DNA of 64,000 nt from Hippopus hippopus (lineage: Eukaryota; Mollusca; Bivalvia; Cardiida; Cardiidae), in NCBI GenBank assembly GCA_946811185.2, contig OX328096.1:38080011-38144010 (forward strand), read 5' to 3'. Below the pieces are notes generated by a model that was not told the origin of the DNA, did not search any database, and saw nothing but the letters and a program-made list of their open reading frames with translations. Made by a program: the position numbers and the translations under genes. Positions 43,244-56,900 of the stretch are shown here, one piece after another (the stretch's first letter is position 1; the number at the start of each line of letters is the position of its first letter).

Positions 43244-45412
43244 ATTAGCAATACATGTATAGGCAATTTGAAGTTCATAGGGGTCCCCTGTATTTTGAAA
43301 TATCTTGAAATATCCCGTATCAACCTTTATGAAATTTTCAAGGCCTTTTAAAATGACCTTACCAACTCTCACAGTGAAATTTAGATTTTTTTCCCGCAAG
43401 AAAGAGCATTTTGCCCATTCTAGTATTAAATTTTTGTTCCGAACCTTTCTCCGATGGTTTGGCTTGGTGATCAGAACAGCAAACATAACTGGGCAAGTGC
43501 ATGACTTCAGTACTTCACTCTAGTTAAATATGAGGCCCTGAAATTGTTTTTTGTACATATATAAAATACTTCTATATCTTACCTTAGATATTGCTCTCGT
43601 CACTTTCATTCAAATTTCGAAGTCTAAAATGATTTGTCCAATGCTTTCTTATCTGGTGTCTGTCCTCCAATATTTGGTCTCAATTTCATTTTCGGAATGG
43701 CCCCAAGTTTAATACCACTTCTGTTGAGACGTGCTCGAAATCACCTGGCACATAGACTCAAAGGTCTTTCATGGTTTGTTTTAAATTGTTTTTTCGCTAT
43801 GATTGTTTCAGTTCGCCTAAAATTAGCTCAATTGTATTTTGGTCACACTCAGAGGGTGGTAGTCTTAAAGAACACTGCGTCCCTTTGATCGTAAAAATTA
43901 ATCTACAACAATACTTTGGAGCTTGTTTATGGAACTTAATCACTTTATAATTATCACCCTTCTTCATTTTGTTTTTTTATGCTATACCACAAGATGTGAG
44001 CCAAAGTTGACTGGGTTTCGGAAAAACAACACATCTATGGTTGGGTATGGAAAAGAAAGCAAAGTGTAAACAAATGCGTGCAAGTCTCCGATATTAAATT
44101 ATTAAAATAAACCCAAATAAAATACGAGATCGGGGCCTCCAACATTTTTGCTATTCTAACAATAGACGACCATAGTTATGGTGGCATATTTCTGCCACGA
44201 GGTAACTATTGCGATAATTTAAGGGAACTATCGTGATACAATAAATTTTCCTGGAAATATTATCTAGATTATAAAAAGTTTCATGATAAAAATATCGCGA
44301 TAATCCTCACTGTTATCACGTTTTTGTGGTATTTGTTGAAGACAATACCACTACGAGTTCAATATTGAATTTTGAAGACAGTGTATCGTATTTTGTGCAA
44401 AGCCGAAGGAAATAAACCCAATTAAACTCAATTTTTCTCAGACAAATGAGTTTTTCAGTAGCACTCGGTAGATATGTAATGGGAAACGGCATGTTAAAAT
44501 ATACTGGGTGAGGCCATCGATCGTGGAAATACTAATTTTTAATTGAAAATAGCTTCATTCGCTCATAGCCTTCTATTGGCGCCATGATACAAAATTTGTC
44601 TACTGATCGCTTGGTCCTGGGCTTTTTCGTTCCAAAACCAATTCGTCCCATAGCTTGTTCATCCCATGATTGCGCACTACTCCATTTGATTGGGCATGAA
44701 TATTTATAGATCGACATAATTGATTGTAATGTTGGGAATTAAATGTTAACGGCAAAAGATATTTCATAATCATAGTTTTCAGGTACAAACTTAATTTTAT
44801 TTGATATATTCACATGGTTTCTCTCTCTATCCATCATGCATCCTACTGTCAAGGGACGTTATTCCTGACTCCCCCTTATGACCAAAGGGAGACCACCAAT
44901 ACACAAATAATCCTAACTTTGTCATGGGTACTCTACCTTCAACCAAAAAGGTATTCATTTGCCAAGTAGGTTGACTTTCAAGCCATATTTGAATAATATT
45001 TCTCTTTTTCTTTCAAATTATTTCAACACAATGGCTAAAGCAGTATTTAAGATACTTCAAAATTCAGGGGGTCCCAATGAACCTCAAACTACCTATATAT
45101 TGGTTGGAAATGTTCATATGCTCTACTGTGCAGATTAATTAAGGATTAGAGATTAGAATCCTGTATTTCAACTTCAACGCGATACTCCTCAACGTCATGT
45201 TGGCATCTATTGAAGAGGCCTAGACTGTGCGACATTAAAAGCCGTGCAACTTAGAATATGACGTGATCCAGAAACATTAAAATGGCAGTAGATTGTAGCA
45301 GTAGATTAAGAAAAGGATGCAAAGAATGTGAAACTTTGGTGTAGATCGTCTATGTCCGGCTTGTTTTTAGAACTGATTTTCTTGTGATCGCCATATTTGA
45401 GTGTGAAATAAC
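43244..45412. other. No gene recognised
   Basis: AT-rich DNA with some CpG-retaining parts (44180-44300, 44520-44700). Open frames up to 89 residues resemble nothing I know. No MITE of the families above was seen. Confidence 0.5.
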
Positions 45413-45530
45413 TTAAGTCCTTCGCAGACAATGAAGTTCAAGAGTGGTCCAAGCTGAAAGCATTTGCAGACAATTTTAATGTTGTACAAATTAAAGGATT
45501 TGTATCAGAACGAGTAGGAAACATTGTGTG
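45413..45530 (+). mobile_element. TTAA palindromic MITE, left half, split by T2
   Basis: TTAAGTCCTTCGCAGACAAT, GTGGTCCAAGCTGAAAGCAT and GGAAACATTGTGTG; interrupted by the T2 element in the middle of the palindrome arm. Confidence 0.88.
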
Positions 45531-47209
45531 AACAAGAGCGGCAAATTGTCGCAGGATATGCCTGTCCAACCACCAGTTGTCGAGGGGGTATAATAATCGT
45601 AAAGGGCAGGTAATGCAACAAACATGTTTACCATAGTCTCAAGTCAATTTGACTTGAGGTGACAAAGTTCCGTTCCGGACAAGCAAGAAATACTGTAAAA
45701 ATGAACATCAAAGTGGAATTACTCAAAATCCGCACTAGGTAGAGTTATTGTTCTTGCGCATTGTACTCCGTAATATTGCAACAAACATGCATACCAAGTT
45801 TGAAGTCACTCTGACTTCAGATGACAAAATTATATTCCGGACAAGCACTAAATGTAGTAAAAATGACGATCAAAGGGAAATAACTCAAAATTCGTGCTAG
45901 GAAGAGTTATGGTTCTTGTGCACTGCACTCCGTAAATTTTCAACAATCATGCATACCAAATTTGAAGATGTTCAGACTAGAGATGACAAAGTTATATTCC
46001 AGACAAGCAGAAAATGCTGTAAAAATGACGATCAAAGGGAAACAACTCAGACAGCACAAGGTAGAGTTATGGTTCTTTTGCAGTGCACTCCATATTATTG
46101 CAACAAACACACATGCCAAGTTTCAAGTCAATCGGACTGGAGATGACAGAGTTATGCTCTGGACAAGCACAAAATGCTGTAAAAATGACGATCAAAGGGA
46201 AATAACTCAAAGACAGACAGAGTAGAGTTATGGTTCTTTCGCACTGCACTCCGTATTATTGCAACAAACACAAATGCCAAGTTTCAAGTCAATCGGACTG
46301 GAGATGACTGAGTTATGCTCCGGACAAGCAGAAAATGCTGTAAAAATGACGATCAAAGGGAAATAACTCAGACAGCACAAGGTAGAGTTATGGTTCTTTC
46401 GCACTGCACTCCGTATTATTGCAACAAACACAAATGCCAAGTTTCAAGTCAATCGGACTGGAGATGATAGAGTTATGCTCCGGACAAGCAGAAAATGCTG
46501 TAAAAATGACGATCAAAGGGAAATAACTCAAAGACAGCACAAGGTAGAGTTATGGTTCTTTCGCACTGCACTCCGTATTATTGCAACAAACACAAATGCC
46601 AAGTTTCAAGTCAATCGGACTGGAGATGATAGAGTTATGCTCCGGACAAGCAGAAAATGCTGTAAAAATGATGATCAAAAGGAAATAACTCAAAGACTGC
46701 ACCAGGTAGTGTTATGGTTCTTTTGCACTGCACTCTGTATTATTGCAACAAACACAAATGCCAAGTTTCAAGTCAATCGGACTGGAGATGACAAAGTTAT
46801 GCTCCGGACAAGCAGAAAATGCTGTAAAAATGACGATCAAAGGGAAATAACTCAGACAGCACCAGGTAGAGTTATGGTTCTTTTGCACTGCACTCCATAT
46901 TATTGCAACAAACACACATGCCAAGTTTCAAGTCAATCAGACTGGAGATGACAGTTATGCTCCAGACAAGCAGAAAATGCTGTAAAAATGACGATCAAAG
47001 GGAAATAACTCAAAGACAGCACGAGGTAGAGTTATGGTTCTTTCGCACTGCACTCCCTATAATTGCAACAAACACACATGCCAAGTTTCAAGTCAATCGG
47101 ACTGGAGATGACAAAGTTATGCTCCGGACAAAGAACTGGATGCCACCCGCCCGCCCGTATGCCATGGGTGATCCCATAATACATCCCGTCTTCGACGGGC
47201 GTATAAAAA
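45531..47209 (+). mobile_element. Composite element T2 with about 161-bp minisatellite core
   Basis: Begins AACAAGAGCGGCAAATTGTC (imperfect hairpin GCGGCAA/TTGTCGC) and ends CCCGTCTTCGACGGGCG then TATAAAAA, a hairpin with the same TTC loop as T1 and T3. The core has about nine units with spacings alternating between 160 and 162 bp, measured at the repeated GCACTGCACTCC motif (45768, 45929, 46089, 46251, 46411, 46573, 46735, 46895, 47055). It is inserted in the middle of a TTAA MITE, whose halves are at 45413-45530 and 47210-47310. Confidence 0.9.
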
Positions 47210-47310
47210 GGAGAAAATGCTGGTTACCAGCATTGACTTCTTTTCCCACAATGTTTCAAAAGCTTTCTTTGACAGGTTCAATAAAAAAAGAATTGTTTTG
47301 CAAGAGTTAA
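47210..47310 (+). mobile_element. TTAA palindromic MITE, right half, split by T2
   Basis: GGAGAAAATGCTGGTTACC to AATTGTTTTGCAAGAGTTAA continues the copy begun at 45413. Confidence 0.88.
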
Positions 47311-47343
47311 TAGGTTTTTCCCAACCGAAGATGTCTAATTCAC

Positions 47344-47570
47344 CTGGCTCCTGGAAGGCTCAGTGGTAAAGAATTAGTCTTTACCTGGAGTCTAAAGTTA
47401 CCTGGAGGCCGTTGGTTTGAGCCTTACTTGAAGCACTGGGTTTTTCCTGTCTTAGGGCAAGATTTTTCAGAGCCCTAGCCTAGTACGGGTGAAATCCAGG
47501 ACATACACGAATATGTGAGCTGTCACTGTGATATGACTTAAACAATGTTGATAGCAAGGTAAAACAGTAT
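47344..47570 (+). mobile_element. Third tRNA-headed SINE family
   Basis: GGAAGGCTCAGTGGTAAAGA (A-box) and GTTGGTTTGAGCC (B-box) then a tail GTGATATGACTTAAACAATG shared in form with the other SINE families. Confidence 0.75.
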
Positions 47571-47647
47571 TCACTCATTCTGTTTTAGCTCCTGTTAAGG
47601 GTGAGTAAGGATTAATTTTGTCTAGTCTGAAACTGAGATAGAACTTA

Positions 47648-48897
47648 AACAAGTGGGCCATTGGCCCTAAAGCGCTCACCTGAGTAAAGTCAACTATGGT
47701 TGAAGCTGAAGAGATCCTGGTTTTCATGATGTAAAACATATGCGTTTAAGTGCCCTACTTTTTGACCTACTTGTGAACTTACTAGATATGTCATCAAGAC
47801 AAAAATTCTGATAATGTTTCAGGAGTATCGGACTGAAAATTTGGTATCTAGACTGCACACAAGTTTTTTCTAAGATTTGGCCCAGTGAATACTTTTTGAT
47901 CTGTTGTGACTCAATTTCAACCTTGTCTGAGATTTAAAAAAAAACAAAAAAAAAAACAACCTTTCTAACCTGGTTTCTTAAGTATCTGGCTGAAAATGTG
48001 GCTTTTAAACTGCACACAAGGTTTATCTCAGATCTGGCCCAGCAACCTACTTTTTGACCAAACATGACCAAATTCAAAACTTGTTCAAGATGTCATCAAA
48101 ACAAACATTCTTACCAAGTTTCATGTGTATCGGTCTGAAAATGTGGTCTGTAGAAGAGAGGACACAAGGTCTTTTTAAGATTTGGCCAAGTGACGTAATT
48201 TTTGACCCGATATGAGCCAATTTCAAACCTGACCAATACACCAAAACATATAGTCTGACCAAGTTTCATGAGTATCAGGCTGAAAATGAGGCCTTCAGAC
48301 TACACACAAGGTTTTTCTAAGATTGAGCCCATTGACCTAGTTTTTGACATGACATGATGCAATTTCAACCTTGTGTTAGACATCATCAAGACAAACATTC
48401 TGACCAAGTTTAATGAATATCAGACTGAAAATGTGGCCTCTACTGTGCACATAAGTTTTTTCGTAAGATTTGACCCTGTGACCTACTTTTTGACCCGACA
48501 TAACCTAATTTCAAACTTGTCTGATATATCATCAAGACAAATATTTTGACCAAGTTTCAAGAGTATTGGGCTGAAAATGTGGGCTCTAGAAAACCCAGAA
48601 GCTTTTTCTAATATTTAGCCCTGTGACCTACTTTCTAATCTGATGTGACTCAATTTCATTCTTGTTTCAGATATCAAGACAAACCTGATGACCAACTTTC
48701 AACAGCATCAGGCCAAAAATGTGGCCACACAGTTTTTCTAAGATTTAGCCATGTGACCTACTTTTTGACCCAATTTCGTACTTGGTCGAGATATCATCAA
48801 GACAAACATTCTGACAAAGTTTCTTGACTTTCAGGCTGAAAAAGTGGCCTCTACATTGCACACAAGGTTTTTGTAAGATTTAGCCCAGTGACCTTTT
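47648..48897 (+). mobile_element. Composite element T1, diverged, 3'-truncated copy
   Basis: Starts AACAAGTGGGCCATTGGCCC and GCTCACCTGAG, then about eight diverged units of the 145-bp repeat with A-rich insertions (47937-47960). Units end near 48897 without the tail hairpin. More diverged than the other T1 copies, hence probably older. Confidence 0.85.
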
Positions 48898-50852
48898 AGT
48901 ACTAACAACTAGCCCCAGTTTAAAGTAAATATCTCAAGTAATGAGAGAGCTATGAGACAATGTCAAACCTCACACCATCACAACACCACAGACAGGGCTA
49001 TGACAATACCTTGTGTTTTATGTTGTTGAAAACAGTCCAGTTGATAAAACATAGTCATGCCTTATCCTTCCAAGTTATTTTATTCCTTAATGTAAACTTA
49101 AAAGCATTACATCTGACTACAACAGACTTGACACAATTTGTAAGTTGCAAGCATCACTGATCTTTATTTTTATGATTCTGGTAGAAAATATTTTTGTATT
49201 CTCTTTAGTTTTCTGCCATGGGGGAGATTCTGGGTCCTTTTGGAGAAATGTATCATCATAATGCGCAAGTAGGATTAGTCTCACTAAATTTAAAAGTGTT
49301 AAATCTTTATCCAAGTTCATGGGATACTTGTCATCTCTCTGAATGGTACTTCGCGGAACACTGCCTTCATGTTTAATTTAGAAGTTATTTAAATTCACAT
49401 TTGATTGGACTAGAGTGGTGGGCAGCAACACAAAGCTGCTGATCAGATAAGCTCTTTTGTACCATTGGTACTTTTAACTTATTTCTATGGTTTCAGGTCA
49501 AATCACATCCAGTAAAATTTACTGAATAATAATGAATCAGAGAGCACTATTTTCATGTCAAATGCTTCACAGAATAGAATGGCAAGTGAAATTTGATGCC
49601 AACCTGATAGTAAGAAGTTAATGAACATGCAGTTCTAGTTCTTTCAAAGTTACACACATAAACGAGAAAGTTTACTTATTAATTTTTATTTTATCACAAC
49701 ATGTATCTTTCATTTTGACCATCCATTCCTTCTCACTTCTTAGTGTCAAGCTTTTTATACTAAGACCAATGACAACAATATTTAGGTAAGATGTTTTTAT
49801 TCCCTTAATTCTAACTCCTAAATTCCATTTTACTGATTTAACATATGCAGGACTACTATTAAAAAAAAAGTAACTTCCATATTAAATATTAAAAGCCAAT
49901 AATAATGACTATTACATGTATAAAGAACAAATGAATGATCTGCAGTACGAATGATATGCCTAGATGTCTAGGTCTAAAGGATGTTACAATTCTGAAAGTT
50001 TTCTTTTTATGTTATTGTTTCAAATTACCATTTGGAAATATTGCACATTTTGTGGCCATCCACAGGCCCGACTTCAATCACTAATGTCAGGTCATTGTTT
50101 TTTAGACAAACTAATGGCAATGACACAGAGACTACACTTGTTAGAACCCTTTCATATACTTGTTAGAACCCTTTCATAATACCAATATGTTTTTACTAGA
50201 AATCTAAACCAACACATGTCATAGGCTTAAGGAGATGTAATCTTACATATAAGCCATCATGGCTTTAAGTGTTTAAAAATTGAAACAATTTGTAAATGGT
50301 AAATCTTTAAGTTGCACGAACACATGACGATAAAAGATGTATGATTAATGTAATAAGCTCCATCGAATGAAGAAATGATCTATACAATAGTTTAGCACAT
50401 TTTTGTACTGGAGTTTCACTTGTCTAGGCAGTTTCAAGTCCTGACAGACAAGAAAACATGCTAGCAATGTGAAAACATGTCTGAAATACAAACAATAACA
50501 AACATTCATGTCTTTTCCTTTCAAATACCTCACATCTCTTTCACAAAACATTTAAAAAACACAGCACAATGATCAATACAGTATACAGTTAACAAAATAA
50601 AAAGAAAACAGGCTTATCAGAAAACTGTCACAGCTCCGGAACCGACAAACATCAATAGTAACACTTTCTTTTCATTTGATCTGGACAATAATATTTACCT
50701 TACATATATACTTTATGTTTCAATAATAGCATTATCATGTATTTCAAGGCAGTCAGTTTTTTACACATAATTATAAAAAGGAAAAAAAAAATATTGACAC
50801 CAAGCAGTGAGAGTTCTTCCTTCTACAGTTAATCTGCTCTTAGTGGTTGTTA
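48898..50852. other. Downstream of the VDAC stop; probable 3' UTR and intergenic DNA
   Basis: No repeat family recognised. The VDAC 3' UTR extends an unknown distance into it. Confidence 0.5.
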
Positions 50853-50947
50853 TTACTGCATATCAAAATCAAGGCCAAGGCCCATCTTGTGACCTCCTCC
50901 ATTGATGTTTTTTGCTTCAATTAAAGATGACACAGTCAGTTTCACAC
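50853..50947 (-). CDS. VDAC: VDAC last coding exon
   Basis: Acceptor TTCTTTGCAG; codes [20 protein letters not shown] and the last-strand signal, stop TAA at 50855-50853. The 3' UTR continues below 50853 with no repeat of the families described here until about 48897; several TTTATT (AATAAA on the transcript) occur at 49163, 49687 and 49798 and none could be chosen. Confidence 0.95.
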
Positions 50948-53900
50948 CTGCAAAGAAAAAGTGTATTGATCATGACTGGATTGTTGAACAATATACACAT
51001 GACAAATCAATGTGTAGATCAGATGTTTGTATCGGATGAATCAAGTTTTCTGGGCACTATTACATGTATTTGACAGAATTTCATTGTATTGCACAGAATT
51101 TAAAGGCAGTGACAAATTAAAAATCTGTTTGCTAACAGCAATCTCGAGAATTTTTGTGACAGGTATAGGTCAAGATTAGTCTACACAGAACATGCAGTAT
51201 GGGGGAAAAAAAATGCTGAAATATTCTGTGTAATATAGCTTTGAACCCAAATCTTTTAGGTTTTTCCTGCTTAACAATATTAAGGTTTCTTTAATTACTA
51301 AGCAGTCTCAGGATTAAAGATACATCTATGCTCATTTTCAGCCAGTTCTTAGCCCATTTCATCTTTATTCTATCAAATCATATTCATTCTTGTACCTTCA
51401 TGCCAAATGCTGCCTCTGATGGTTGCAAGGTTTCCTAGATTACAACCATTAGAAAGTGCATTTCATTTCCTGGAGGCCATCAAAGAAATCACCATAATGA
51501 AGCTCCAAGTTTTAAGTCAAAGATTTCCGATACGTGTATTCATCCCTAATATTGTATATATCTGTATTTTATCTATGTTTACACAGCTGACCACATGCTG
51601 AATCATTCTGCAGTCTATTAAATTTTAACAGCATTTTTTTCTCACTTACTGTAAGAATGTATCATTAACAGATTACCACCTGCAGCTAGCTCTTTTTACC
51701 CATTCTGAAACCAGGATGGCACATAGGGAACTACCTTCACAAGCATTTTCAGTCTTTGCCACAAAGTTTATACAGGCATAAAGCCTTATTTTATCCATAC
51801 TTTCAGAGATTTTTTTTTTCAAATTTGTCTGATCGACTAGTCATCTGTAAAATGGATGACAAGCATTTACTGATGTCATAAACCTGACAGTCTAAGACTG
51901 ATTGTTGCAGTGACCCATGCAAATTTTGTTACACCCCCCCCCCTTCCCCCATTATGACGCGCACAATCATGCTATTTTTGCGGGCTATTTTGTTTCAGTG
52001 CAGTATTTGGTGTGAAACAAATTTTGTTTTTGTGGGATTTTAGATTTTGATGCTGGATTTTTGCAATACCGTACTTTAGATGTAACCCTGATAAAGTCAT
52101 AATCAAGGTAACAACTCACCTTTTCTAATATTTTGTGCGTAGCTTAGTCCTAATTGGCCACCATTGTTCACCTTTGCCTACAGAAAAGTCAATAAAACAG
52201 AAAATTAACTCATTACAATACAAAAAAATATTTCAGACTTCACCAAATTGAAAGCCTCTGTAGTCCATAAATTCAAAATGGCTTAAATGAAGGTGTTTGT
52301 ATTTGACAGGGTTGAAAACTTTGTGGGAGAAGGAGAAAATGCTGCTTACCAGCTTTTTCTCTTTTTCCCAAATGTTTTCAAAAGCTTTAATCCTCAAACA
52401 TCTTTATGTTCAATTCAGATGAGCAGGAATGATGAAGGTACTATAAATTTAACTCCATACATATCACGAGTAATTTCTTGTTTCTAGAGCTTCATTTTCA
52501 TCTCATTTAACCCTTTACCACACAAAGCTGACTTTTAACGACCCTGATAAGCAGCTTTCTGAAAACATTATAGGAAAAAGAGAAAATGCTGGTAACCAGC
52601 TTTTTCACCTTTTCCCACAATGTTTTCTACCCTATTAAAGAAAAATCACATCATTTGAGCCACTTTGAAATAGTTGTCTGCAAATGCTTTTAATTTGGGC
52701 AGGTCTAGAATTTTAGAATGTGGTAAAGGGTAACAGCAAATTTTGCTCACTATCTAAACAAAAAGCACTAAAAGTACCCACAGACTAGCAAATGTGGCCT
52801 TGGTAAAGACAAAATTTGGTTGGTCTATATACAGTGCGCACGCTGCCAATCGAAATTATTGACTAATTCAGCTGTCAATTAATTCTTCCAATTTGTGGAT
52901 AAAAATCGTCGATTAATTTATTCCCAAAAAAGTTGGGTGAAATTTCCTGTACTTGCCTGGATCAAGCAATAATTTGCACAGAAATGTGTGGTAATCACTT
53001 GTTTCACACCTTGGCAGATGCAACCTTAGGTAATGGACAGGTCACAATGGGGAAAATTATGACCTGGTATATTCCGCAACATGTGTCATGTTACCGGTTG
53101 TTATTCAAAGCCGCTAATTGGAGAACATTGGGCAATTATTGTTTATTTCACTTTAAATTTTGAGTGACCATTTTAATCAAAGCAGTGATAGAATGCCTTG
53201 GATTTCAATACCACCAAAAACTGTGATGGTGCATTGCTCACGTAAACCTGCATTTTTTAAATGTCGACAAACAAAAAGAGAACAATAATACTAAGATTGA
53301 TAACCTTGATCTACTTCACTGATTAGGTACTATCGAGTGAGTAACTTGAGTAAGTTTGTTTTCGACATATGGTGTGATTCACCTACCAGAATACCTCATT
53401 GACCTTATTTGAAAATAATTAAGGTCAACAGATAATAAAGGGAGGTAAATCATCATGTAATAGGAAATTTTCCTCATTTACTTGTGCACATTATTTATTA
53501 CAATAATAATAATAAAAAAAGTGTTGTTTGGTAAAGAAGTAACCATTCGTCAAAAGAAACCAGGACTTAAAAGTCTTTATGCTTTAATGCCATATTATGG
53601 AAAAAGGAGCACTATTACAGGGAATGGTGTAGAACAAATTTTCCTTTTCCCACATTTTCTACAATGTAAGATTAATATAAAATTTTGTTGTTTGGTAAAG
53701 GAGTAACCATTCATCAACAGAAACTACGACTTTAAAGTCTTTATGCTTTTATGCAAATATTGTGGGAAAAGGAGCACTATCCCAGGAAATGGTTTAGAGC
53801 AAATTCTCCTTTTCCCACAATATTTTCTACAATGTAAGATTAAATATACATGATCACTTTTTTCAGTTATTGTAATGGACATAATTATGTGAATGAAAGT

Positions 53901-56900
53901 TTGAAACCATGAGAAAAAACTATAAGTTTATTGAATGCTACATGTGCATGTGTTTTTTTTCTTTTTTTAAACCAACTTTTGGCACTAACTTTGTCTATTA
54001 TTTTTTTCAAGAAAAAGTTGCTGGCCATTATTTTACTTGCACCAGAGCTAGCACTGCTATACGATATTGAAGAAAAATGGTCCGATTTGTGATTATGTTT
54101 TTTCCAGTTCAATCCAGTTATTAAGTCCTTTTCAGTTTGGTCCAGTTCAATCTGGTTGTAAAGTCCCATCCAGTTTGATACCATGACTTTACCCACTGCT
54201 CTTAGCAAATTTATTTGTCAGAATAGGAAATACCATGAAAAAGTTTGTGTTTGTTGATCTTTAATGGGGTAAAAAAAGGAAAAAAGCAAATAAGGAACAT
54301 ATCAATTTCATGAAAACTTTCTAGAGTTCACTTTTAGATGGACTTCCTATCACCTATCATTTCATCCCCATTGGCAAAATTGCATTTTTTTACTTTCAGT
54401 TTTACCCATGTGACAAATGAGTCAATTGTTTCTTCGTTTTGGATTTTGTTTTAAAATTGATATTTTGCAAGTATCTTGTTCAGTGTCGGTCACACATGAT
54501 TACTGAATCAAGTAGGACTCTAATGGTATAATTTCATCATCCAAAATGTCCTTCTTAGTGTGTCTAAAGTCCTATACTTTGCTATTAATCCATAGTAACA
54601 AGAGGGCCATGATGGCCTTAAAGTTGCTCACCTGAGTCTTTTGACCAAACATGACCAATTTTCAATCTCTTTTGAGATATCATGACAAACAATCTACTAA
54701 GCTTTCATAACTATTGGACTGAAAATTTGGCCTCTAGCATGTACACAAGTTTTTTTCTAGAATTTCTCTCAGTGACCTACTTTTTAGCCAACCATACCCA
54801 ATTTTCCTATAGTAAATATTATCAGAACAAAGATCCTGACCACCTTTCATAAGTATTGGACAGAAAATGTGGCCTACAAAGAAATACACAGGGTTTTTCT
54901 AAGATATGACCTACTGACCTTGTCTTTGAACCAACATAGCTGATTTTCCAAGTCATCTGAGATGTCATCAAGACAAACATTCTAACCAAGTTTCATGAGT
55001 TTTGGACTGAAAATGTGGCTTCTAGAACATACACAAGGTTTTCTAAGATTTGACCAAGTGACATAGTTTTCGACCCAACAATAACCATTTTTGAACTCTT
55101 CCGAGATATCATTAAGTCAAACATTCTGACCAACTTTCAAGAAATTTGGACTGAAAATGTGACCTCTAGAGTGTACACAAGGTTTTTTTTAAGATTTGAC
55201 CTAGTGACCTAGTTTTTTTCCCGATATGACCCATTTTCTAACTTGTCCCAGATATCATCAAGACAAACATTCTGACCAACTTTCAAGAGTTTTGGACCAA
55301 AAATGTGGCCTCCAGAGCATACACAAGATTTTTCTAAGATATGACCTAGTGACCTACTTTTTGACCAGACATGACCCATTATCGTCCGAGATATAAAGAC
55401 AAACATTCTGACCAACTTTCAAGAGTATTGGACTGAAAATGTGGCCTCTAGAGTGTGCACAAGGTTTTTCTAAGATTTGACCTAGTGACCTAGTTTTCGG
55501 CCCAGCATGACCCATTTTCTAACTTGTCCGAGACATCATCAAGACAAATATTCTGACCAAGTTTCAAGAGTTTTGGGCTGAAAATGTGGCCTTTAGAAGG
55601 TAAACAAGGTTTTTCTAAGATTTGACCTTGTGACCTAGTTTCTGCCCGACATGACCCATTTTCGAACTTATCCGAGATATCATCAAAACAAACATTCTGA
55701 CAAAGTTTCATGAGTATCTGACTGAAAATGTGGCCTCTAGAGTGTACACAAGGTTTTTCTAAGATTTGACCTAGTGACCTGGTTTTTGACCCAAAATGAC
55801 CCATTTTCGGACTCGTCCAAGATATTATCAAGACAAACATTTTGACCAACTTTCAAGAGTATTGGACTGAAAATGTTGCCTCTAGAGCGTACACAAGGTT
55901 TTTCTAAGATTTGACCTAGTGACCTACTTTTTGACCCAACATGACCCATTTTCTAACTTGTCCGAGATATCATCAAGACAAACATTCTGACCAAGCTTCA
56001 TGAGTACCTGACAGAAAATGTGTCCTCTAGAGCGTACACAAGGTAAAAGTTGACGACAGACAACGCACGACGCACACCGCACGACAGATGCCAGACACAG
56101 CACACAAAAGCTCACCTTGAGCACTTCTTGCTCAAGTGAGCTAAAAATTAAGACACTTTTCCTTGTTCCTCATCTTCATTTAGAGGTCAACTAAAAATAA
56201 GTTGAGAACCCCGAAAAATTTTTTCTACTTGCTCTAAAAGATTTATATTACCCATGTATTAATATATGGAGGTTGAATGCCTTCATTTTCAATACCTTAA
56301 ATGATCATGAAGTAAATGTAAGTGCATGGTCAATTTTTTACTTCTCATACCATGTACTGTTAAAGTGTATTTTTAACACTAATTATTATATAATGTAGAG
56401 TTCCATTAAACTAGTAGTTAATCAATACCACAAGATGTGATGGTTAACTATTTAAAATACATGGCATAAAACAGCAACACAACAGTTTAAAGATGCATAA
56501 GGATCTACATAATGAATGACTGAAGGAATGTCAAGGGTTCCATGCTTAATGAAGGTTAATAAAGCTGAGATTGGCTGTAAGCTAAGTGTATCTATTCTTG
56601 GATTCATAATGTTACAGTGGCAATTGAATAAGTAGAGATGAGCCATATTTGCATAGGTCACTGACTTCATCTGAATGCAAAAATCTTGTACTTTATCGAC
56701 CACATCTTGTTGTCTACACTGAATCTGGGTCGATCTCAATGGCAAATAAAATAGCTTTGCTAGTCTAATTAGAATGAGGATAAATTCAGTCTAGCATAAA
56801 TTGAAGTCTGATGAACAAAGGCACAGTTTTCAACCAGATTCACTTACACAGATTGAAGTGTTTTTATCCATATTGTATTTCGCAGCCAATCCAAAGCGAG

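Noticed and set aside
46475..46951. 158-codon frame with CCKNDDQREITQ repeats
   Set aside because: Product of the T2 units at 162-bp spacing; it breaks at 160-bp steps and has no gene features.
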